From: Exiguobacterium artemiae 255-15
GTDB lineage: Bacteria; Bacillota; Bacilli; Exiguobacteriales; Exiguobacteriaceae
Assembly (NCBI RefSeq): GCF_000019905.1
Contig: NC_010556.1
Coordinates: 2,444,001-2,508,000, forward strand
Reading direction: 5' to 3'
Length of the DNA stretch: 64,000 nt
The translations under genes and the position numbers were made by a program. Under the pieces are notes generated by a model, which did no database searches, was not told where the DNA came from, and worked only from the letters and a program-made list of their open reading frames with translations. Positions 25,609-36,105 of the stretch are shown here, piece after piece; position 1 is the first letter of the stretch, and every line of letters begins with the position of its first letter.

Positions 25609-26973
25609 TTAGTTTTCTTCACGTACGAACAAGGCAACGCTCTCGACGTGTGTCGTATGCGGGAACATATCGACCGGTGTGACTTCCATCAGCTTGTAGC
25701 CGAGTTCAGCAAGAAGCTTCGCGTCACGCGCTTGTGTTGAAGCGTTACAAGAAACGTAAACGATCCGCTTTGGCGCGACTTCAGCAGCAGCACGGAGGAA
25801 TTCTTCGTCACAGCCTTTACGCGGCGGGTCAACGACGATGACGTCCGGCTTGATGCCGCCTTTAACGAGTGCCGGCATGACCGTTTCTGCCGTTCCGTAT
25901 TCGAACGAAACGTTATCGATGCCGTTAGCTTTTGCATTCCGGCGTGCGTCGTCAATCGCTTGCGGTACCATTTCAATGCCGTAGACGTGTTTTGCCTTTT
26001 GGGCGAGCGATAATGAAATCGAACCGATTCCGCAGTACGCATCAACGACGATTTCATCGCCTGTCAATTGCGCGTATTCCAGCGCTTTTCCGTACAGTTT
26101 TTCCGTTTGCAACGGATTGACCTGGAAGAACGAATGCGGTGAAATTTCATACGTCAATCCGGCGATTTGATCGCGGATGACAGACGGTCCGTGTAAGACG
26201 ATGTTCCGTTTTCCGAGGATGACATTCGTCTCATCCGGGTTGATGTTTTGCTGAATCGATGTAACGTTCGGGACAGCTTTTAAGATGCCTTCGACGATTT
26301 TATCAGCACCGCGCAATTGTTTGACCTTCGTCACGAGGACGATCATCAATTCGTTTGTGTGGTACCCGTGGCGTGCCATGATGTGACGGATGACACCGCT
26401 GTTTTTCTTTTCATCGTAAGCCGGAACCTTCAGGTCAGCCAGTACTTTCCGGACAGCTTGGATGGCATCGTCATTCTCTTTATTTTGAATCAGACAGTAA
26501 TCCATATCGATGATCCGGTGACTGCGTTTTTGATAAAAACCAGCCATTAACTTGTTGGATTGGAACGCGACCGGGACTTGTGCCTTGTTGCGGTAACCCC
26601 ATGGATCTTCCATGCCCATCGTTTCGTGGACCGGAATCTCAAGACCGGCAAGACGCGCGAACGCATCACGAACACGGTTGTGTTTGAATTTCAGTTCCGC
26701 ATCATACGAGAGGTGCTGCAACTGGCAACCGCCGCACTGGTTATAGACCGGGCAAGGCGGCTCGACACGATCGACACTCTTCGTTTTTTGACGGATGATC
26801 CGTCCGAAACCGTATGATTTCGTCGTTTTTGTAATTCTGATTTTGACTTGTTCCGTCGGCAAAGCACCGGGAATGAAGACCGTGTAGCCGTCAATCCGGG
26901 CAACTCCTGAACCGTCGTGCGTCAAGTCGACGATATCGACGACGTGCTCATCGTTTTTTTGTACTGGAATCAT
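25609..26973 (-). CDS. rlmCD: 23S rRNA (uracil-5-)-methyltransferase RlmCD-like
   Basis: A 454-aa SAM-dependent RNA m5U methyltransferase. It has an N-terminal TRAM domain (to about residue 60), a 4Fe-4S cluster site PCPVYNQCGGCQLQH with the first three cysteines, the SAM motif VVDAYCGIGSISLSLA, the DPPRKG motif and the catalytic cysteine in YVSCNAST. In B. subtilis RlmCD modifies both U747 and U1939. It follows dgkB by 29 bases with an AGGAGG site, the gene order known from B. subtilis (yerQ-yefA). The symbol is by family and synteny; a tRNA target cannot be excluded from sequence alone. Confidence 0.85.
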   Translation of the reverse strand: MIPVQKNDEHVVDIVDLTHDGSGVARIDGYTVFIPGALPTEQVKIRITKTTKSYGFGRIIRQKTKSVDRVEPPCPVYNQCGGCQLQHLSYDAELKFKHNRVRDAFARLAGLEIPVHETMGMEDPWGYRNKAQVPVAFQSNKLMAGFYQKRSHRIIDMDYCLIQNKENDDAIQAVRKVLADLKVPAYDEKKNSGVIRHIMARHGYHTNELMIVLVTKVKQLRGADKIVEGILKAVPNVTSIQQNINPDETNVILGKRNIVLHGPSVIRDQIAGLTYEISPHSFFQVNPLQTEKLYGKALEYAQLTGDEIVVDAYCGIGSISLSLAQKAKHVYGIEMVPQAIDDARRNAKANGIDNVSFEYGTAETVMPALVKGGIKPDVIVVDPPRKGCDEEFLRAAAEVAPKRIVYVSCNASTQARDAKLLAELGYKLMEVTPVDMFPHTTHVESVALFVREEN

Positions 26974-27002
26974 ATTGTTTTCCTCCTAGAAAATCCCGCG
27001 TC

Positions 27003-27971
27003 TTACGCGAGATTCGTTTCCTGTTCTTGTGCCTGTAGCTGTAAATTGATCGTTTCCATCTCGTCGATCCGGAACTTCGGCGTCATGACGTCGAAATGCG
27101 ATTGAAGATTCGTCATCTCCCCTTCACAAATTCCGCCAAACTCGCCATCGATGTTCAAGCTCATCTCGGATGTATTTCGCATCCGGACGAATGACGTCGT
27201 CACATGTTCAATACATGGATCAGAGAAGTGGTCTCCCTTTAACGCCAACCGCATGACGCGGATTAACTCAACGAGATTACATTTTTTCAAAATGAATAAA
27301 TCAAAGCGTCCATCATTGAGGGAAGCATTCGGTGAAAGTTTTTCAAAACCGCCTACAGAATTGGTGTTCGAAGTCAAAAACAACATGACTTCGCCTTTAA
27401 AAATCCCGCGTTCGTGTTCGAGCTCGACATAGGTCGGACGGATTTGCGGGAGTTTTTCCATCCCTTTGACGTAATACGCCAACTGTCCGAGTGCCGTCTT
27501 CAGTTTTGATGGAACTTCATACGAAAGTTCCGTCATGATGCCACCACCTGCGATGTTGATAAAGTAGTGGGTGCCTGTCGTCCCTTCGATTTTTCCGATG
27601 TCGACGGGCATCGTGTACCCGGTACAGATGACATCCATCGCCCCTTCAATCGTCAAAGGAATCCGCATCGCCCGGCCAAAGTCATTCGTCGTTCCGACCG
27701 GTAAGACACCGAGTTTCGGACGCACCGGATACGATGCCATGCCACTGATCACTTCGTTTAACGTGCCATCTCCACCTGCAGCAACGACAAGGTCAAATTC
27801 GGCTTCACAGGCCCGTGCTGCTTCATATGTCGCGTCACCGACCGCTTTCGTCGAATAGACGGAAGTCTCATAACCCGCTGCTTCCAGCCGGTCTAAGATA
27901 TACGGCAGATTTCGCTTTACCATCTCTTTCCCGGAAGTCGGGTTATAAATCACTCGCGCTCTAGGTCTCAT
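27003..27971 (-). CDS. dgkB: Diacylglycerol kinase DgkB
   Basis: The 322-aa protein has the DAGK catalytic signature GGDGTLNEV with upstream YNPTSGKE (residues 9-16) and the ATP loop GTTNDFGRA. It phosphorylates diacylglycerol released during lipoteichoic acid synthesis, returning it to the phospholipid pool. The start ATG at 27971 follows AAAGGAG; the longer in-frame extension upstream has no such site. It lies between the gatCAB operon and rlmCD, as in B. subtilis. Confidence 0.9.
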   Translation of the reverse strand: MRPRARVIYNPTSGKEMVKRNLPYILDRLEAAGYETSVYSTKAVGDATYEAARACEAEFDLVVAAGGDGTLNEVISGMASYPVRPKLGVLPVGTTNDFGRAMRIPLTIEGAMDVICTGYTMPVDIGKIEGTTGTHYFINIAGGGIMTELSYEVPSKLKTALGQLAYYVKGMEKLPQIRPTYVELEHERGIFKGEVMLFLTSNTNSVGGFEKLSPNASLNDGRFDLFILKKCNLVELIRVMRLALKGDHFSDPCIEHVTTSFVRMRNTSEMSLNIDGEFGGICEGEMTNLQSHFDVMTPKFRIDEMETINLQLQAQEQETNLA

Positions 27972-28057
27972 AAGATTTTCTCCTTTTTTACTCAACCGAT
28001 CCATTTGATACATAACTGTTTTATTTTACATGAAGTACCGGCACATTACAAAGGCAA

Positions 28058-28111
28058 AAAAAGAAGCCCCGCTTCCTTCTCTTGGTTTAGGAGAGGAGAG
28101 CGGCGCTTCAG
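28058..28111 (-). terminator. Terminator after gatB
   Basis: GAAGC-type arms (28065-28084 and 28091-28110) enclose a TTGGTTTA loop; the minus strand then has T7. It ends the gatCAB transcript seven bases after the gatB stop codon. Confidence 0.8.
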
Positions 28112-28117
28112 CAAGAC

Positions 28118-29551
28118 TTATTTTAATTTTTCGAGTTCTTCGTAGAACAGCTGATCGAGCAGAGCCGGATTCGCCATTCCTTTTGTTTTTTTCATGATTT
28201 GACCGATGACAAACCCTTTTTTCCGATCACGGCCGTTGACCAGTTCTTCAACGACTGCCGGGTTGGCTTCGAACATCTCGACGACCAGTCCGCGAAGCAG
28301 TCCTTCGTCCGAGATTTGCGCGAGTCCTTGTTCTTCGACGTAAGCGCGTGGTTCGACACCTTGTTCGATGACTGCCGTAAAGACTTGTTTCGCGATTTTC
28401 GATGAAATCGTTCCACCGGCAATCAGTTCGATCATTTCAGCAAGACGGGCCGGTGTGAGCTTGATCGTGTCGAACGTTTCTGTCGATTTGTTCAAGTGAC
28501 CTTGGACTTCCCCAACCGTCCAGTTGGCAGCGGCTTTCGGTTCCGCACCGGCTGCAATCGTCGCTTCGAAATACTCGGCCATCTCACGTGTGACCGTCAA
28601 TTGTTTCGCATCATACGCCGACAGACCAAGCGCTTCCTGGTAGCGGACACGACGGGCATCCGGTAATTCCGGAATGCCGGCGCGGATTGCTTCTTTCCAG
28701 TCGTGGTCGAGGACCAGCTTGACGAGATCCGGTTCCGGGAAGTAACGATAATCGGACGCGCCTTCTTTCACCCGCATCAGGACCGTTTGTTTTTTCGTTT
28801 CGTCAAAGCGAAGTGTTTCCTGACGCATGACACCGCCGGATAACAACAGCTTACGGTGACGGTCTTCTTCGAACTCCAGACCTTTTAAGACGTTTCCGAA
28901 CGAGTTCAAGTTCTTCAACTCGGTTTTCGTTCCAAACTTCTCTTGACCGTATGGACGGACGGAGATGTTACAGTCGCAACGTAACGAACCCTCTTCCATC
29001 TTAACGTCCGAGACACCGGCATATTGCAGGACTTCCTTGAGTCGTTCGAGGTAAGCGACCGCTTCTTTTGGTGAGCGCATGTCCGCTTCACTGACGATCT
29101 CAATCAACGGGGCACCTGTCCGGTTGAAGTCGACGACTGAATGGTTGGCACCGGTGTGGTTCATCTTCCCGGCATCTTCTTCGAGGTGGACGCGTTCAAT
29201 CCGGAAACGTTTTGTTTCGCCGTCGACCTCAGCATCGATGTAGCCGTCAAAACCGATCGGCTGATCAAACTGTGAAATTTGATAGGCTTTCGGTGTATCC
29301 GGATAAAAATAGTTTTTCCGGTCGAATTTCGTTTGATCGGCGACATGACAGTTTAACGCCATGGCAGCACGAACCGCGAGTTCAACCGCTTTTTCGTTGA
29401 TTTTCGGCAGGACGCCGGGATGTCCGAGACAGATCGGGCACGTCTTCGTGTTCGTTTCTGCACCGTATTCCCGGGCACAGCCGCAAAACATCTTCGTATT
29501 TGTATTTAATTCGGCATGGACCTCAATACCGATGACCGTTTCAAAGTTCAT
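28118..29551 (-). CDS. gatB: Aspartyl/glutamyl-tRNA amidotransferase subunit B
   Basis: At 477 aa this is a full-length GatB. It starts [15 protein letters not shown] and has the GatB signature region around [13 protein letters not shown] and QISQFDQPI, and a C-terminal YqeY-like helical tail domain. It activates the side chain of Glu-tRNA(Gln) or Asp-tRNA(Asn) with ATP. The chosen ATG at 29551 follows AAAGGAG; the longer frame upstream overlaps gatA. Last gene of gatCAB, 13 bases after gatA. Confidence 0.95.
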   Translation of the reverse strand: MNFETVIGIEVHAELNTNTKMFCGCAREYGAETNTKTCPICLGHPGVLPKINEKAVELAVRAAMALNCHVADQTKFDRKNYFYPDTPKAYQISQFDQPIGFDGYIDAEVDGETKRFRIERVHLEEDAGKMNHTGANHSVVDFNRTGAPLIEIVSEADMRSPKEAVAYLERLKEVLQYAGVSDVKMEEGSLRCDCNISVRPYGQEKFGTKTELKNLNSFGNVLKGLEFEEDRHRKLLLSGGVMRQETLRFDETKKQTVLMRVKEGASDYRYFPEPDLVKLVLDHDWKEAIRAGIPELPDARRVRYQEALGLSAYDAKQLTVTREMAEYFEATIAAGAEPKAAANWTVGEVQGHLNKSTETFDTIKLTPARLAEMIELIAGGTISSKIAKQVFTAVIEQGVEPRAYVEEQGLAQISDEGLLRGLVVEMFEANPAVVEELVNGRDRKKGFVIGQIMKKTKGMANPALLDQLFYEELEKLK

Positions 29552-29564
29552 AAGGCATTCTCCT

Positions 29565-31007
29565 TTATAACTTCGGAAGCGCGAATCCGCCGGTCGCAAG
29601 CTCAAATGCATGCGCCGCACGATAAATCGTCGCCTCGTCAAAGTGTTTTCCGATGATTTGCAGACCGACCGGTAATCCGTCGACAAGACCGGCCGGGACC
29701 GAGATTGCCGGAACACCTGCCAAGTTGATTGGAATCGTCAAGATATCATTGGCATACATCGTGACCGGATCGTCGTTTTGGGCACCGAGTTCAAAGGCTG
29801 GAGTCGGAGCAGTTGGTCCGATAATGACGTCGTAGTTGGCAAGGACCTGGTCGAAGTCATGTTTGATCAGCGTCCGCGCTTGTTGTGCTTTTTTATAGTA
29901 AGCATCGTAGTAACCTGAGCTGAGGGCATATGTGCCGAGCATGATCCGGCGTTTGACCTCGTCACCGAAACCTTGAGCGCGTGAATACTTGAAGACATCT
30001 TCGAGTGCATCGGCTTCGGCGCGGACACCATAACGGATTCCGTCGAAACGGGCCAAGTTCGATGAGGCTTCTGAAGAAGCAAGCAGGTAATACGTCGCGA
30101 GCGCATATTTCGAGTTCGGAAGTGAGACTTCGTCGACCGTCGCACCAAGCGATTCAAGTTTCTTGATGGCAGCACGGATATTTTCCTTAACGCCTTCACT
30201 GATTCCTTCGCCGAAGTACTCTTTCGGAACAGCAATCTTCAGTCCTTTGATGTCCCCTGTCAGTGCTTGTGTATAATCCGTCGGGTTGACGTTCGCTGAC
30301 GTCGAATCCATGTCACAATGTCCGGCAATCGCACTCAATAAGTACGCATTGTCTTCGACCGTCCGTGTCAATGGACCGATTTGGTCAAGTGATGAGGCGA
30401 AGGCAACGAGACCGTAACGCGAGACGAGACCGTATGTCGGTTTTAAGCCGACGACACCACAGTAAGCAGCCGGTTGACGGATCGAACCACCCGTATCCGA
30501 ACCGAGGCTGAACAAAACTTCGCCTGCCGCGACAGCTGCTGCTGATCCGCCTGACGAACCGCCCGGTACGTGTTTTGTGTTCCATGGGTTACGAACCGGC
30601 TTGTAGGCCGAGTTTTCGTTTGATGAGCCCATCGCGAACTCATCCATGTTGAGTTTACCGATTGTGATGGCTCCTGCTTCATGCAGACGCTCGACGACCG
30701 TCGCATCATGCGCCGGAACGAAGTTTTCGAGGAACTTCGAACCACATGTCGTCGTCATCCCTTTCGTGACGATGTTGTCTTTGACACCAATCGGTAAACC
30801 GAATAATGGGTTCGCTTCGTGTTTCGCGATTTCGTCCATCCGTTTTGCCTGTTCGAAAGCATCTTCATTCAGAGACAAAAAGGCTCCGATTTTTCCATCA
30901 ACGCGGTCAATCCGGTCAAAGGATTCCTGGACAAGTTCAGATACTTTGACCTCCCCATCTTTGACGAGTGTGTGTAAGTTCTTTACACCATGTTCAAAAA
31001 GTGACAT
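29565..31007 (-). CDS. gatA: Glutamyl-tRNA(Gln) amidotransferase subunit A
   Basis: A 480-aa amidase-signature enzyme. [10 protein letters not shown] carries the catalytic lysine, and [15 protein letters not shown] plus [13 protein letters not shown] carry the cis-Ser and nucleophilic Ser. It frees ammonia from glutamine and passes it to GatB. ATG 31007 (MSLFEHGVK) has AAGGAGGAG upstream, so I rejected the 13-residue extension. It sits between gatC (16 bases away) and gatB. Confidence 0.95.
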   Translation of the reverse strand: MSLFEHGVKNLHTLVKDGEVKVSELVQESFDRIDRVDGKIGAFLSLNEDAFEQAKRMDEIAKHEANPLFGLPIGVKDNIVTKGMTTTCGSKFLENFVPAHDATVVERLHEAGAITIGKLNMDEFAMGSSNENSAYKPVRNPWNTKHVPGGSSGGSAAAVAAGEVLFSLGSDTGGSIRQPAAYCGVVGLKPTYGLVSRYGLVAFASSLDQIGPLTRTVEDNAYLLSAIAGHCDMDSTSANVNPTDYTQALTGDIKGLKIAVPKEYFGEGISEGVKENIRAAIKKLESLGATVDEVSLPNSKYALATYYLLASSEASSNLARFDGIRYGVRAEADALEDVFKYSRAQGFGDEVKRRIMLGTYALSSGYYDAYYKKAQQARTLIKHDFDQVLANYDVIIGPTAPTPAFELGAQNDDPVTMYANDILTIPINLAGVPAISVPAGLVDGLPVGLQIIGKHFDEATIYRAAHAFELATGGFALPKL

Positions 31008-31023
31008 ATCGGTGGTCTCCTCC

Positions 31024-31314
31024 TTATTCGAACACTGCCGGGACACGGACTTGTCCGTCTTCCCAATCAGGTGCGAGTCGTTCTACTTCCGTACGCGGAA
31101 GTGACGGGCGTACTTCGTCTTTACGCAAGACGTTTTTAAGATCGAGGACGTGTGTCGTCGGTTCGATCCCTGTCGTATCGAGCTCATTTAATTGTTCAGC
31201 AAACCCGAGAATCTTCTCGAGTTGAACGGTAAATTGTTGAACCTCTTCATCTGTTACGGCGAGACGTGCTAAATGCGCCACATGGCGGACTTGTTCTTCA
31301 TTGATCTTTGCCAT
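31024..31314 (-). CDS. gatC: Glutamyl-tRNA(Gln) amidotransferase subunit C
   Basis: The 96-aa protein starts [20 protein letters not shown] and has the GatC pattern of a helical N-terminus and a C-terminal [12 protein letters not shown] strap that wraps around GatA and GatB. It stabilises the complex and has no catalytic role. The start at 31314 follows GGAGGTGG. First gene of gatCAB. Confidence 0.93.
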   Translation of the reverse strand: MAKINEEQVRHVAHLARLAVTDEEVQQFTVQLEKILGFAEQLNELDTTGIEPTTHVLDLKNVLRKDEVRPSLPRTEVERLAPDWEDGQVRVPAVFE

Positions 31315-31384
31315 CTGATTCCACCTCCGGAACTTTTTCAATATATTTTACACTATTTCTAATCATAGCACTTTTTGTCCAGAC

Positions 31385-31427
31385 AAAAAAGACGATGGTG
31401 CATCGGGGGGAGGTCCGCACCATCGTC
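31385..31427 (-). terminator. Terminator of mntH
   Basis: GACGATGGTGC (31391-31401) pairs perfectly with GCACCATCGTC (31417-31427), then T6 on the minus strand. It is upstream of gatC and downstream of mntH, so it insulates gatCAB. Confidence 0.9.
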
Positions 31428-31515
31428 CTTATAGGGGTAGCAAAGCTTCCGGGCAGAAAGCTTCTAGTAATGAATTACCCGTGCTGTGGATAAGCAAAAC
31501 AAAAAGTCTGATTAT

Positions 31516-32736
31516 TCAAAATAAAAGATCCCCCAGCAGATAGACATTGAAGACGATGACGATACTGACGATCGTCCAGGAAATCCCTTTCGTTAACGGC
31601 TGATTTTTATATTTGCCCATGATCCGTTCACTGGATGTGGCACGGATCAACGGGATTAACGCAAACGGAATTCCGAACGATAAGGCGACTTGACTCCAAA
31701 TCAACGCCCTGGTCGGGTCAAAGCCGGATAACAATAAGAGGATCGCCGGTAACATCGTCACACTGCGCCGGAGGAAAATCGGAATCTCCATCTTCAGGAA
31801 TCCGCGCATGATGGCATCCCCGGACATCGTCCCGACACTCGACGAGGCAAGTCCGGAAATCAGTAACGCTCCGCCAAACAGATAAGGTGCCGCGCCGCCG
31901 AGCGACGTCCCGAGTCCGTGAAAAATACTTTCCAGTGTCTCTGCCTGTTGGCTCGTTCCGAAGAAGACCGTCGCGGCAATGACAAGCATTGCGCCGTTGA
32001 CTGCCCCCGCAATCAGCATCGCAGCCCAAATATCCATCTTTTGAATCCGTAACAACCCTTTTTTATCCGCAATTGTCCCCATCCGGCGTTTCGTTAGATC
32101 GGAATGGAGATAAATCGCATGCGGCATGACCGTCGCCCCGAGCATCCCTGCTGCAAGGACAATGCTCGACGTTCCGGAAAATCCGGGAATCAATCCGCCG
32201 GCGACATCGCGCAGGACCGGTTTAACTTCAATGACCTGAATCGCAAACGCCAGAGCGATGACGAGGACTAACGCTCCGATGACAGCTTCAAAATGACGTA
32301 ACCCTTTCCGTTCAAATCCAAGGATGACGAACGAAGCAACCGCTGTCAGCAAGGCGGCGATTTTCAAATCGATGCCGAACAGCAGGTTAAAACCGAGTGC
32401 CGCCCCGACGAACTCCGCTAAATCCGTTGCCATCGCGACGAGTTCGGCCTGCGCCCAATAAAGAATTCGCATGACCGGCGACAGTTCATCCCGAATGACT
32501 TCCGCAAGGCTCGTATTGCTGACCAGCCCCAGTTTGGCCGATAGTGTCTGAATCATCACGGCCATCAGGTTGGCGGCAACAATTACCCACAACAGTAAAA
32601 ATCCGTACTGGGCTCCTGCCGTCATGTTCATCGCAAAATTCCCCGGATCGAGGTAAGCGACGGCGGCGACAAAAGCCGGTCCGATATAGTGTCTTTTTTT
32701 CAAACGCTCCACTGGAACGATCGGTTGACTTACCAC
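31516..32736 (-). CDS. mntH: Nramp-family manganese/divalent metal transporter
   Basis: The 406-aa proton-coupled importer has about eleven helices. The metal-site motif is in helix 1 (AAVAYLDPGNFAMN), with Asp-Pro-Gly-Asn matching the Nramp DPGN signature, and helix 6 has MPHAIYLHSDL (MPH motif). It imports Mn(II), perhaps Fe(II). It starts at GTG 32736 with GAGGTGAG upstream. It is transcribed alone, from a promoter with an MntR-like site. Confidence 0.93.
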   Translation of the reverse strand: MVSQPIVPVERLKKRHYIGPAFVAAVAYLDPGNFAMNMTAGAQYGFLLLWVIVAANLMAVMIQTLSAKLGLVSNTSLAEVIRDELSPVMRILYWAQAELVAMATDLAEFVGAALGFNLLFGIDLKIAALLTAVASFVILGFERKGLRHFEAVIGALVLVIALAFAIQVIEVKPVLRDVAGGLIPGFSGTSSIVLAAGMLGATVMPHAIYLHSDLTKRRMGTIADKKGLLRIQKMDIWAAMLIAGAVNGAMLVIAATVFFGTSQQAETLESIFHGLGTSLGGAAPYLFGGALLISGLASSSVGTMSGDAIMRGFLKMEIPIFLRRSVTMLPAILLLLSGFDPTRALIWSQVALSFGIPFALIPLIRATSSERIMGKYKNQPLTKGISWTIVSIVIVFNVYLLGDLLF

Positions 32737-32761
32737 TTTGCCTCACCTCTCTTTAGTTGTT

Positions 32762-32791
32762 AGTATACGCTTTTTTTGCGTATAGGCAACA
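32762..32791 (-). promoter_or_regulatory. mntH promoter with MntR-like operator
   Basis: On the minus strand TTGCCT (32790-32785) and TATACT (32767-32762) are 17 bases apart to within one (16). The segment TTTTGCGTATAGGCAACA (32774-32791) has TTGC/GCAA arms resembling MntR/DtxR-type operators and overlaps the -35. Repression by manganese is an inference from motif and gene. Confidence 0.5.
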
Positions 32792-32838
32792 TATATGCTT
32801 TATGTAAAGATATGTTCACCAAGTTAGTTTCTTCTATA

Positions 32839-32877
32839 GAAAAGAATGTCCGGCGCACAAGGCACCGGACATTCTCT
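32839..32877 (-). terminator. Terminator of putP
   Basis: AGAATGTCCGG (32844-32854) pairs with CCGGACATTCT (32865-32875); T4 follows on the minus strand. It is about ten bases after the putP stop codon. Confidence 0.8.
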
Positions 32878-32886
32878 CTGCTAACA

Positions 32887-34398
32887 TCAAACTACTTTCC
32901 GTTGTTGCTCCGCTCCTTTAAGTTGAGCTTGTACTTCATCGAATTCATCATACATCGCTTGACTTGGTGCCTTCGTCAAGAGACTGCCGACAACAAGTGC
33001 GACGGTAGACGCGATGAATGCAGGAATCATTTCATACATCTCCGAGATGTAGAACGGAAGATCTTTGACGTACATCTTCACTAAAATCCAGGCGATGACG
33101 ACGACCGATCCCGTAATCATCGAAGCAAGGGCACCATGTTTGTTCATCCGGCGCCATAATAGGCTGAACAGGACGACCGGTCCAAAGGCGGCACCGAATC
33201 CGGCCCACGCATATCCGACCAACGTCAGAATGGATTTTTGCGCGCCAAATGATAAGGCGATCGCAAGCAGTGCAACGACGAGAACCATGATCCGCCCCAT
33301 AACCATCAACTCTTTATCTGATGCATTCCGTTTCAGGAAACGCTGATAAAAATCATTGGTTGCAGCACTCGACGAGACGAGCAATTGCGTCGAGATCGTC
33401 GACATGATGGCCGCGAGCAATGCTGCGAGTAATAGCCCTGTGATGAAACCCGGGAACAAGTCACGCGACAATTGAATGAAAACGTTCTCCGGATTCTCGA
33501 GTATTCCGCCTTGTTGTGTGAAATAGGCATATCCGAATAATCCCGTTATCATGGCCCCGACGATCGAAAACGTCATCCAGATCATCCCGACCCGGCGCGC
33601 CGCTTTCATTTCATGCAGGTTTCGAATCGCCATAAAACGGACGATGATGTGCGGCTGACCAAAGTAACCAAGTCCCCATGCCAGCAGGGAAACGATCCCA
33701 ATCACAGTCTGCCCTTTGAACAGCTCGAGTTTCGAACCGTCCGTCGAACGGATCGTCTCAAGCGTTTCATTGATTCCGCCGCTGAGCGTCAGCGTGACAG
33801 CCGGAACGATCAGCAAGGCGATGACCATGATCATGCCCTGCACGACGTCCGTCCAACTGACGGCAAGGAATCCGCCGAGGAAGACATACGCAATGACGAC
33901 AGCCGCCAAAATCCATAAGCCGGTTGTATATTCGAGTCCGAAGACGGATTCAAACAGACGACCACCGGCAACAAAACCACTTGAAGCGTACATTATAAAG
34001 AATATTAAGATAACTCCAGCTGAAACTGTACGCAGGACACCACTTTTATCGTGGAACCGCTTTTCAAAGTAGTCGGGAATCGTGATGGCATCCCCGGCAT
34101 GCGCTGTATACGCACGTAAACGTGGTGCGACGAGTAGCCAGTTGGCATAGGCACCGAGCAATAACCCGATGACGATCCAACCACTGGACAGACCAGTTGC
34201 AAACATGGCACCCGGTAATCCCATCAACAGCCACCCACTCATATCACTGGCTCCTGCTGAGAGCGCTGTGACGACAGGTCCGATTGTTCGTCCTCCCAGC
34301 ATATAATCGTTCATGTTTTTTGTCCGATAATACGCGACGACACCTAGTGTGACCATCAAACCCAGATACAACAAAATCGCGAACCACATTCCGTTCAT
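32887..34398 (-). CDS. putP: Sodium/proline symporter PutP/OpuE-like
   Basis: The 503-aa sodium:solute symporter has 13 predicted helices. DMSGWLLMGLPG near residue 55 and the sodium-site region of helix 8 (AAIMSTISTQLLVSSSA) match PutP. It imports proline, either as nutrient or as osmoprotectant (OpuE in B. subtilis, at the same chromosomal position upstream of gatC). The start at ATG 34398 has AAAAGGGGGAG. It follows the P5C dehydrogenase gene by 77 bases with a terminator between, so the pair suggests a catabolic role, PutP rather than OpuE (inference). Confidence 0.9.
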   Translation of the reverse strand: MNGMWFAILLYLGLMVTLGVVAYYRTKNMNDYMLGGRTIGPVVTALSAGASDMSGWLLMGLPGAMFATGLSSGWIVIGLLLGAYANWLLVAPRLRAYTAHAGDAITIPDYFEKRFHDKSGVLRTVSAGVILIFFIMYASSGFVAGGRLFESVFGLEYTTGLWILAAVVIAYVFLGGFLAVSWTDVVQGMIMVIALLIVPAVTLTLSGGINETLETIRSTDGSKLELFKGQTVIGIVSLLAWGLGYFGQPHIIVRFMAIRNLHEMKAARRVGMIWMTFSIVGAMITGLFGYAYFTQQGGILENPENVFIQLSRDLFPGFITGLLLAALLAAIMSTISTQLLVSSSAATNDFYQRFLKRNASDKELMVMGRIMVLVVALLAIALSFGAQKSILTLVGYAWAGFGAAFGPVVLFSLLWRRMNKHGALASMITGSVVVIAWILVKMYVKDLPFYISEMYEMIPAFIASTVALVVGSLLTKAPSQAMYDEFDEVQAQLKGAEQQRKVV

Positions 34399-34417
34399 CT
34401 CGTGCTCCCCCTTTTCT

Positions 34418-34458
34418 AAAAAAAAAAAAAACGGATATGCAGGTTGCATACCCGTTTC
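34418..34458 (-). terminator. Terminator of the P5C dehydrogenase gene with unusually long T tract
   Basis: A stem of about 12 bp with one bulge (AACGG-ATATGCA / TGCATACCCGTT, 34431-34456) is followed on the minus strand by a run of 13 T. It lies between the dehydrogenase gene and putP, both on the minus strand. Confidence 0.85.
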
Positions 34459-34475
34459 ATCTATTAAACATCATT

Positions 34476-36020
34476 TTAGAACATTTCAGAAGTAGTTTTT
34501 GCTTGAAGATGTAAAGTCAAGTAATCCGGTCCGCCTGCTTTTGAATCCGTCCCTGACATGTTGAATCCGCCAAACGGTTGGTACCCAACGATTGCACCTG
34601 TGCAACCGCGGTTGAAGTACAAGTTACCGACATGGAAGTTCGCACGTGCGTATTCCTGGTTCGTACGATCTTGAGTGATGACGGCACCTGTCAAACCATA
34701 CTCCGTGTTGTTGGCAATGTCGATTGCTTCTTTGAAGTCTTTTGCTTTTGTGAACGCAACGACCGGTCCGAAGATTTCTTCCTGCATCAGACGGTCTGTC
34801 GGTTGGACATCAGCGACGATTGTTGGTGCGACGAAGTATCCTGTCGAATCATCCGCTGTACCACCTGCTGCAATCCGGCCTTCTTGTTTCGCGACATCGA
34901 AGTACGATGTGATTTTCTTGAACGCTGCTGCATCGATGACAGGTCCGACGTTGTTCGTCACGTCGACCGGGTTACCGATACTGAGTTTGTTTGTGTTTTC
35001 GACGACTTTCGCAAGCAACTCGTCATAAACCGAATCGAGTGCGACGACACGTGAACAAGCTGAACATTTTTGTCCCGAGAAACCGAATGCCGCTTTTGTG
35101 ATCATATCTGCCGCATAGTCGAGATCAGCCGACTCGTCGATGACCATCGTGTCTTTTCCGCCCATTTCCGCGATGACGCGTTTAAGCCAGATTTGACCGT
35201 CGTTCAATTTTGAAGCACGTTCGTTGATGCGGAGTCCGACATCACGCGAACCTGTGAAGCTGATGAAACGTGTTTTCGGGTGATCGACGAGATAGTCGCC
35301 GACTTCCGCCCCAGGTCCCGGAATGAAGTTCAAGACGCCGGCCGGAAGACCTGCCTGTTCCATGACTTCAACGAATTTAGCAGCGACAACCGGTGTCGTC
35401 GATGCTGGTTTCAAGAGGATCGGGTTACCTGCCACGATCGCAGCAACCGCTGTTCCTGCCATGATGGCCAATGGGAAGTTCCATGGTGAGATGATGACAC
35501 CGACACCAAGTGGAATGTAGTCGTACCGGTTGTATTCGCCCGGACGGCTCTCGACTTTTTTGCCTTCTTTTAAGACAAGCATTTGACGCGCATAGTATTC
35601 GAGGAAGTCGATCGCTTCCGCTGTATCCGCATCTGCTTCGTTCCATGGTTTACCTGCTTCTTTGACGAGGTAAGCCGAGAATTCATGTTTGCGTTTCCGG
35701 ATGATGTTTGCGGCTTTGAATAAGACGTCCGCACGAACACTCGGATTGACGAATTTCCACGTTTCAAATGCTTTGACAGCTGCCTGCATGGCATCTTCAG
35801 CGTGTGCTTGTGTCGCTTTCGAAACGCGTCCGACGATTTCTTCTTTGTTTGCCGGATTGACAGAAACGATTTTGTCCTCTGTCGTCACACGTTCTCCCCC
35901 GATGACGAGCGGATAATCTTTTCCAAGCTCTTTCGATACAAGTTCAAGCGCCTCTTCGAACGCTTTCTTGTTTGCTTCCTGTGAGAAGTCCGTGAATGGT
36001 TCGTGTTTGTACGGAATCAT
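34476..36020 (-). CDS. rocA: 1-pyrroline-5-carboxylate dehydrogenase (RocA/PutC-like)
   Basis: A 514-aa NAD-dependent aldehyde dehydrogenase that oxidises glutamate semialdehyde (from proline or arginine/ornithine) to glutamate. It has MGG around the base Glu (VIAEMGGKD), the catalytic Cys319 in [11 protein letters not shown] and the FTGS cofactor motif. ATG 36020 follows AAAGGGGGAA; a 90-residue upstream extension is an artefact of the missing stop codon. There is no proline dehydrogenase gene next to it. The promoter is overlapped by a cre-like site. Confidence 0.9.
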   Translation of the reverse strand: MIPYKHEPFTDFSQEANKKAFEEALELVSKELGKDYPLVIGGERVTTEDKIVSVNPANKEEIVGRVSKATQAHAEDAMQAAVKAFETWKFVNPSVRADVLFKAANIIRKRKHEFSAYLVKEAGKPWNEADADTAEAIDFLEYYARQMLVLKEGKKVESRPGEYNRYDYIPLGVGVIISPWNFPLAIMAGTAVAAIVAGNPILLKPASTTPVVAAKFVEVMEQAGLPAGVLNFIPGPGAEVGDYLVDHPKTRFISFTGSRDVGLRINERASKLNDGQIWLKRVIAEMGGKDTMVIDESADLDYAADMITKAAFGFSGQKCSACSRVVALDSVYDELLAKVVENTNKLSIGNPVDVTNNVGPVIDAAAFKKITSYFDVAKQEGRIAAGGTADDSTGYFVAPTIVADVQPTDRLMQEEIFGPVVAFTKAKDFKEAIDIANNTEYGLTGAVITQDRTNQEYARANFHVGNLYFNRGCTGAIVGYQPFGGFNMSGTDSKAGGPDYLTLHLQAKTTSEMF

Positions 36021-36045
36021 CTCTATTCCCCCTTTTATACTTGCT

Positions 36046-36094
36046 TTTAATCGCTTACATTCTCCATTGTACAGAAGCATGTCGCCGCTTACAA
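36046..36094 (-). promoter_or_regulatory. rocA promoter with cre-like site
   Basis: On the minus strand TTGTAA (36094-36089) and TACAAT (36071-36066) are 17 bases apart. TGTAAGCGATTAAA (36059-36046) matches the cre consensus TGWAANCGNTNWCA at 13 of 14 positions and covers the expected start site, where bound CcpA would block transcription when glucose is present. Direct control by CcpA is an inference. Confidence 0.6.
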
Positions 36095-36105
36095 TTATTC
36101 TAGAC

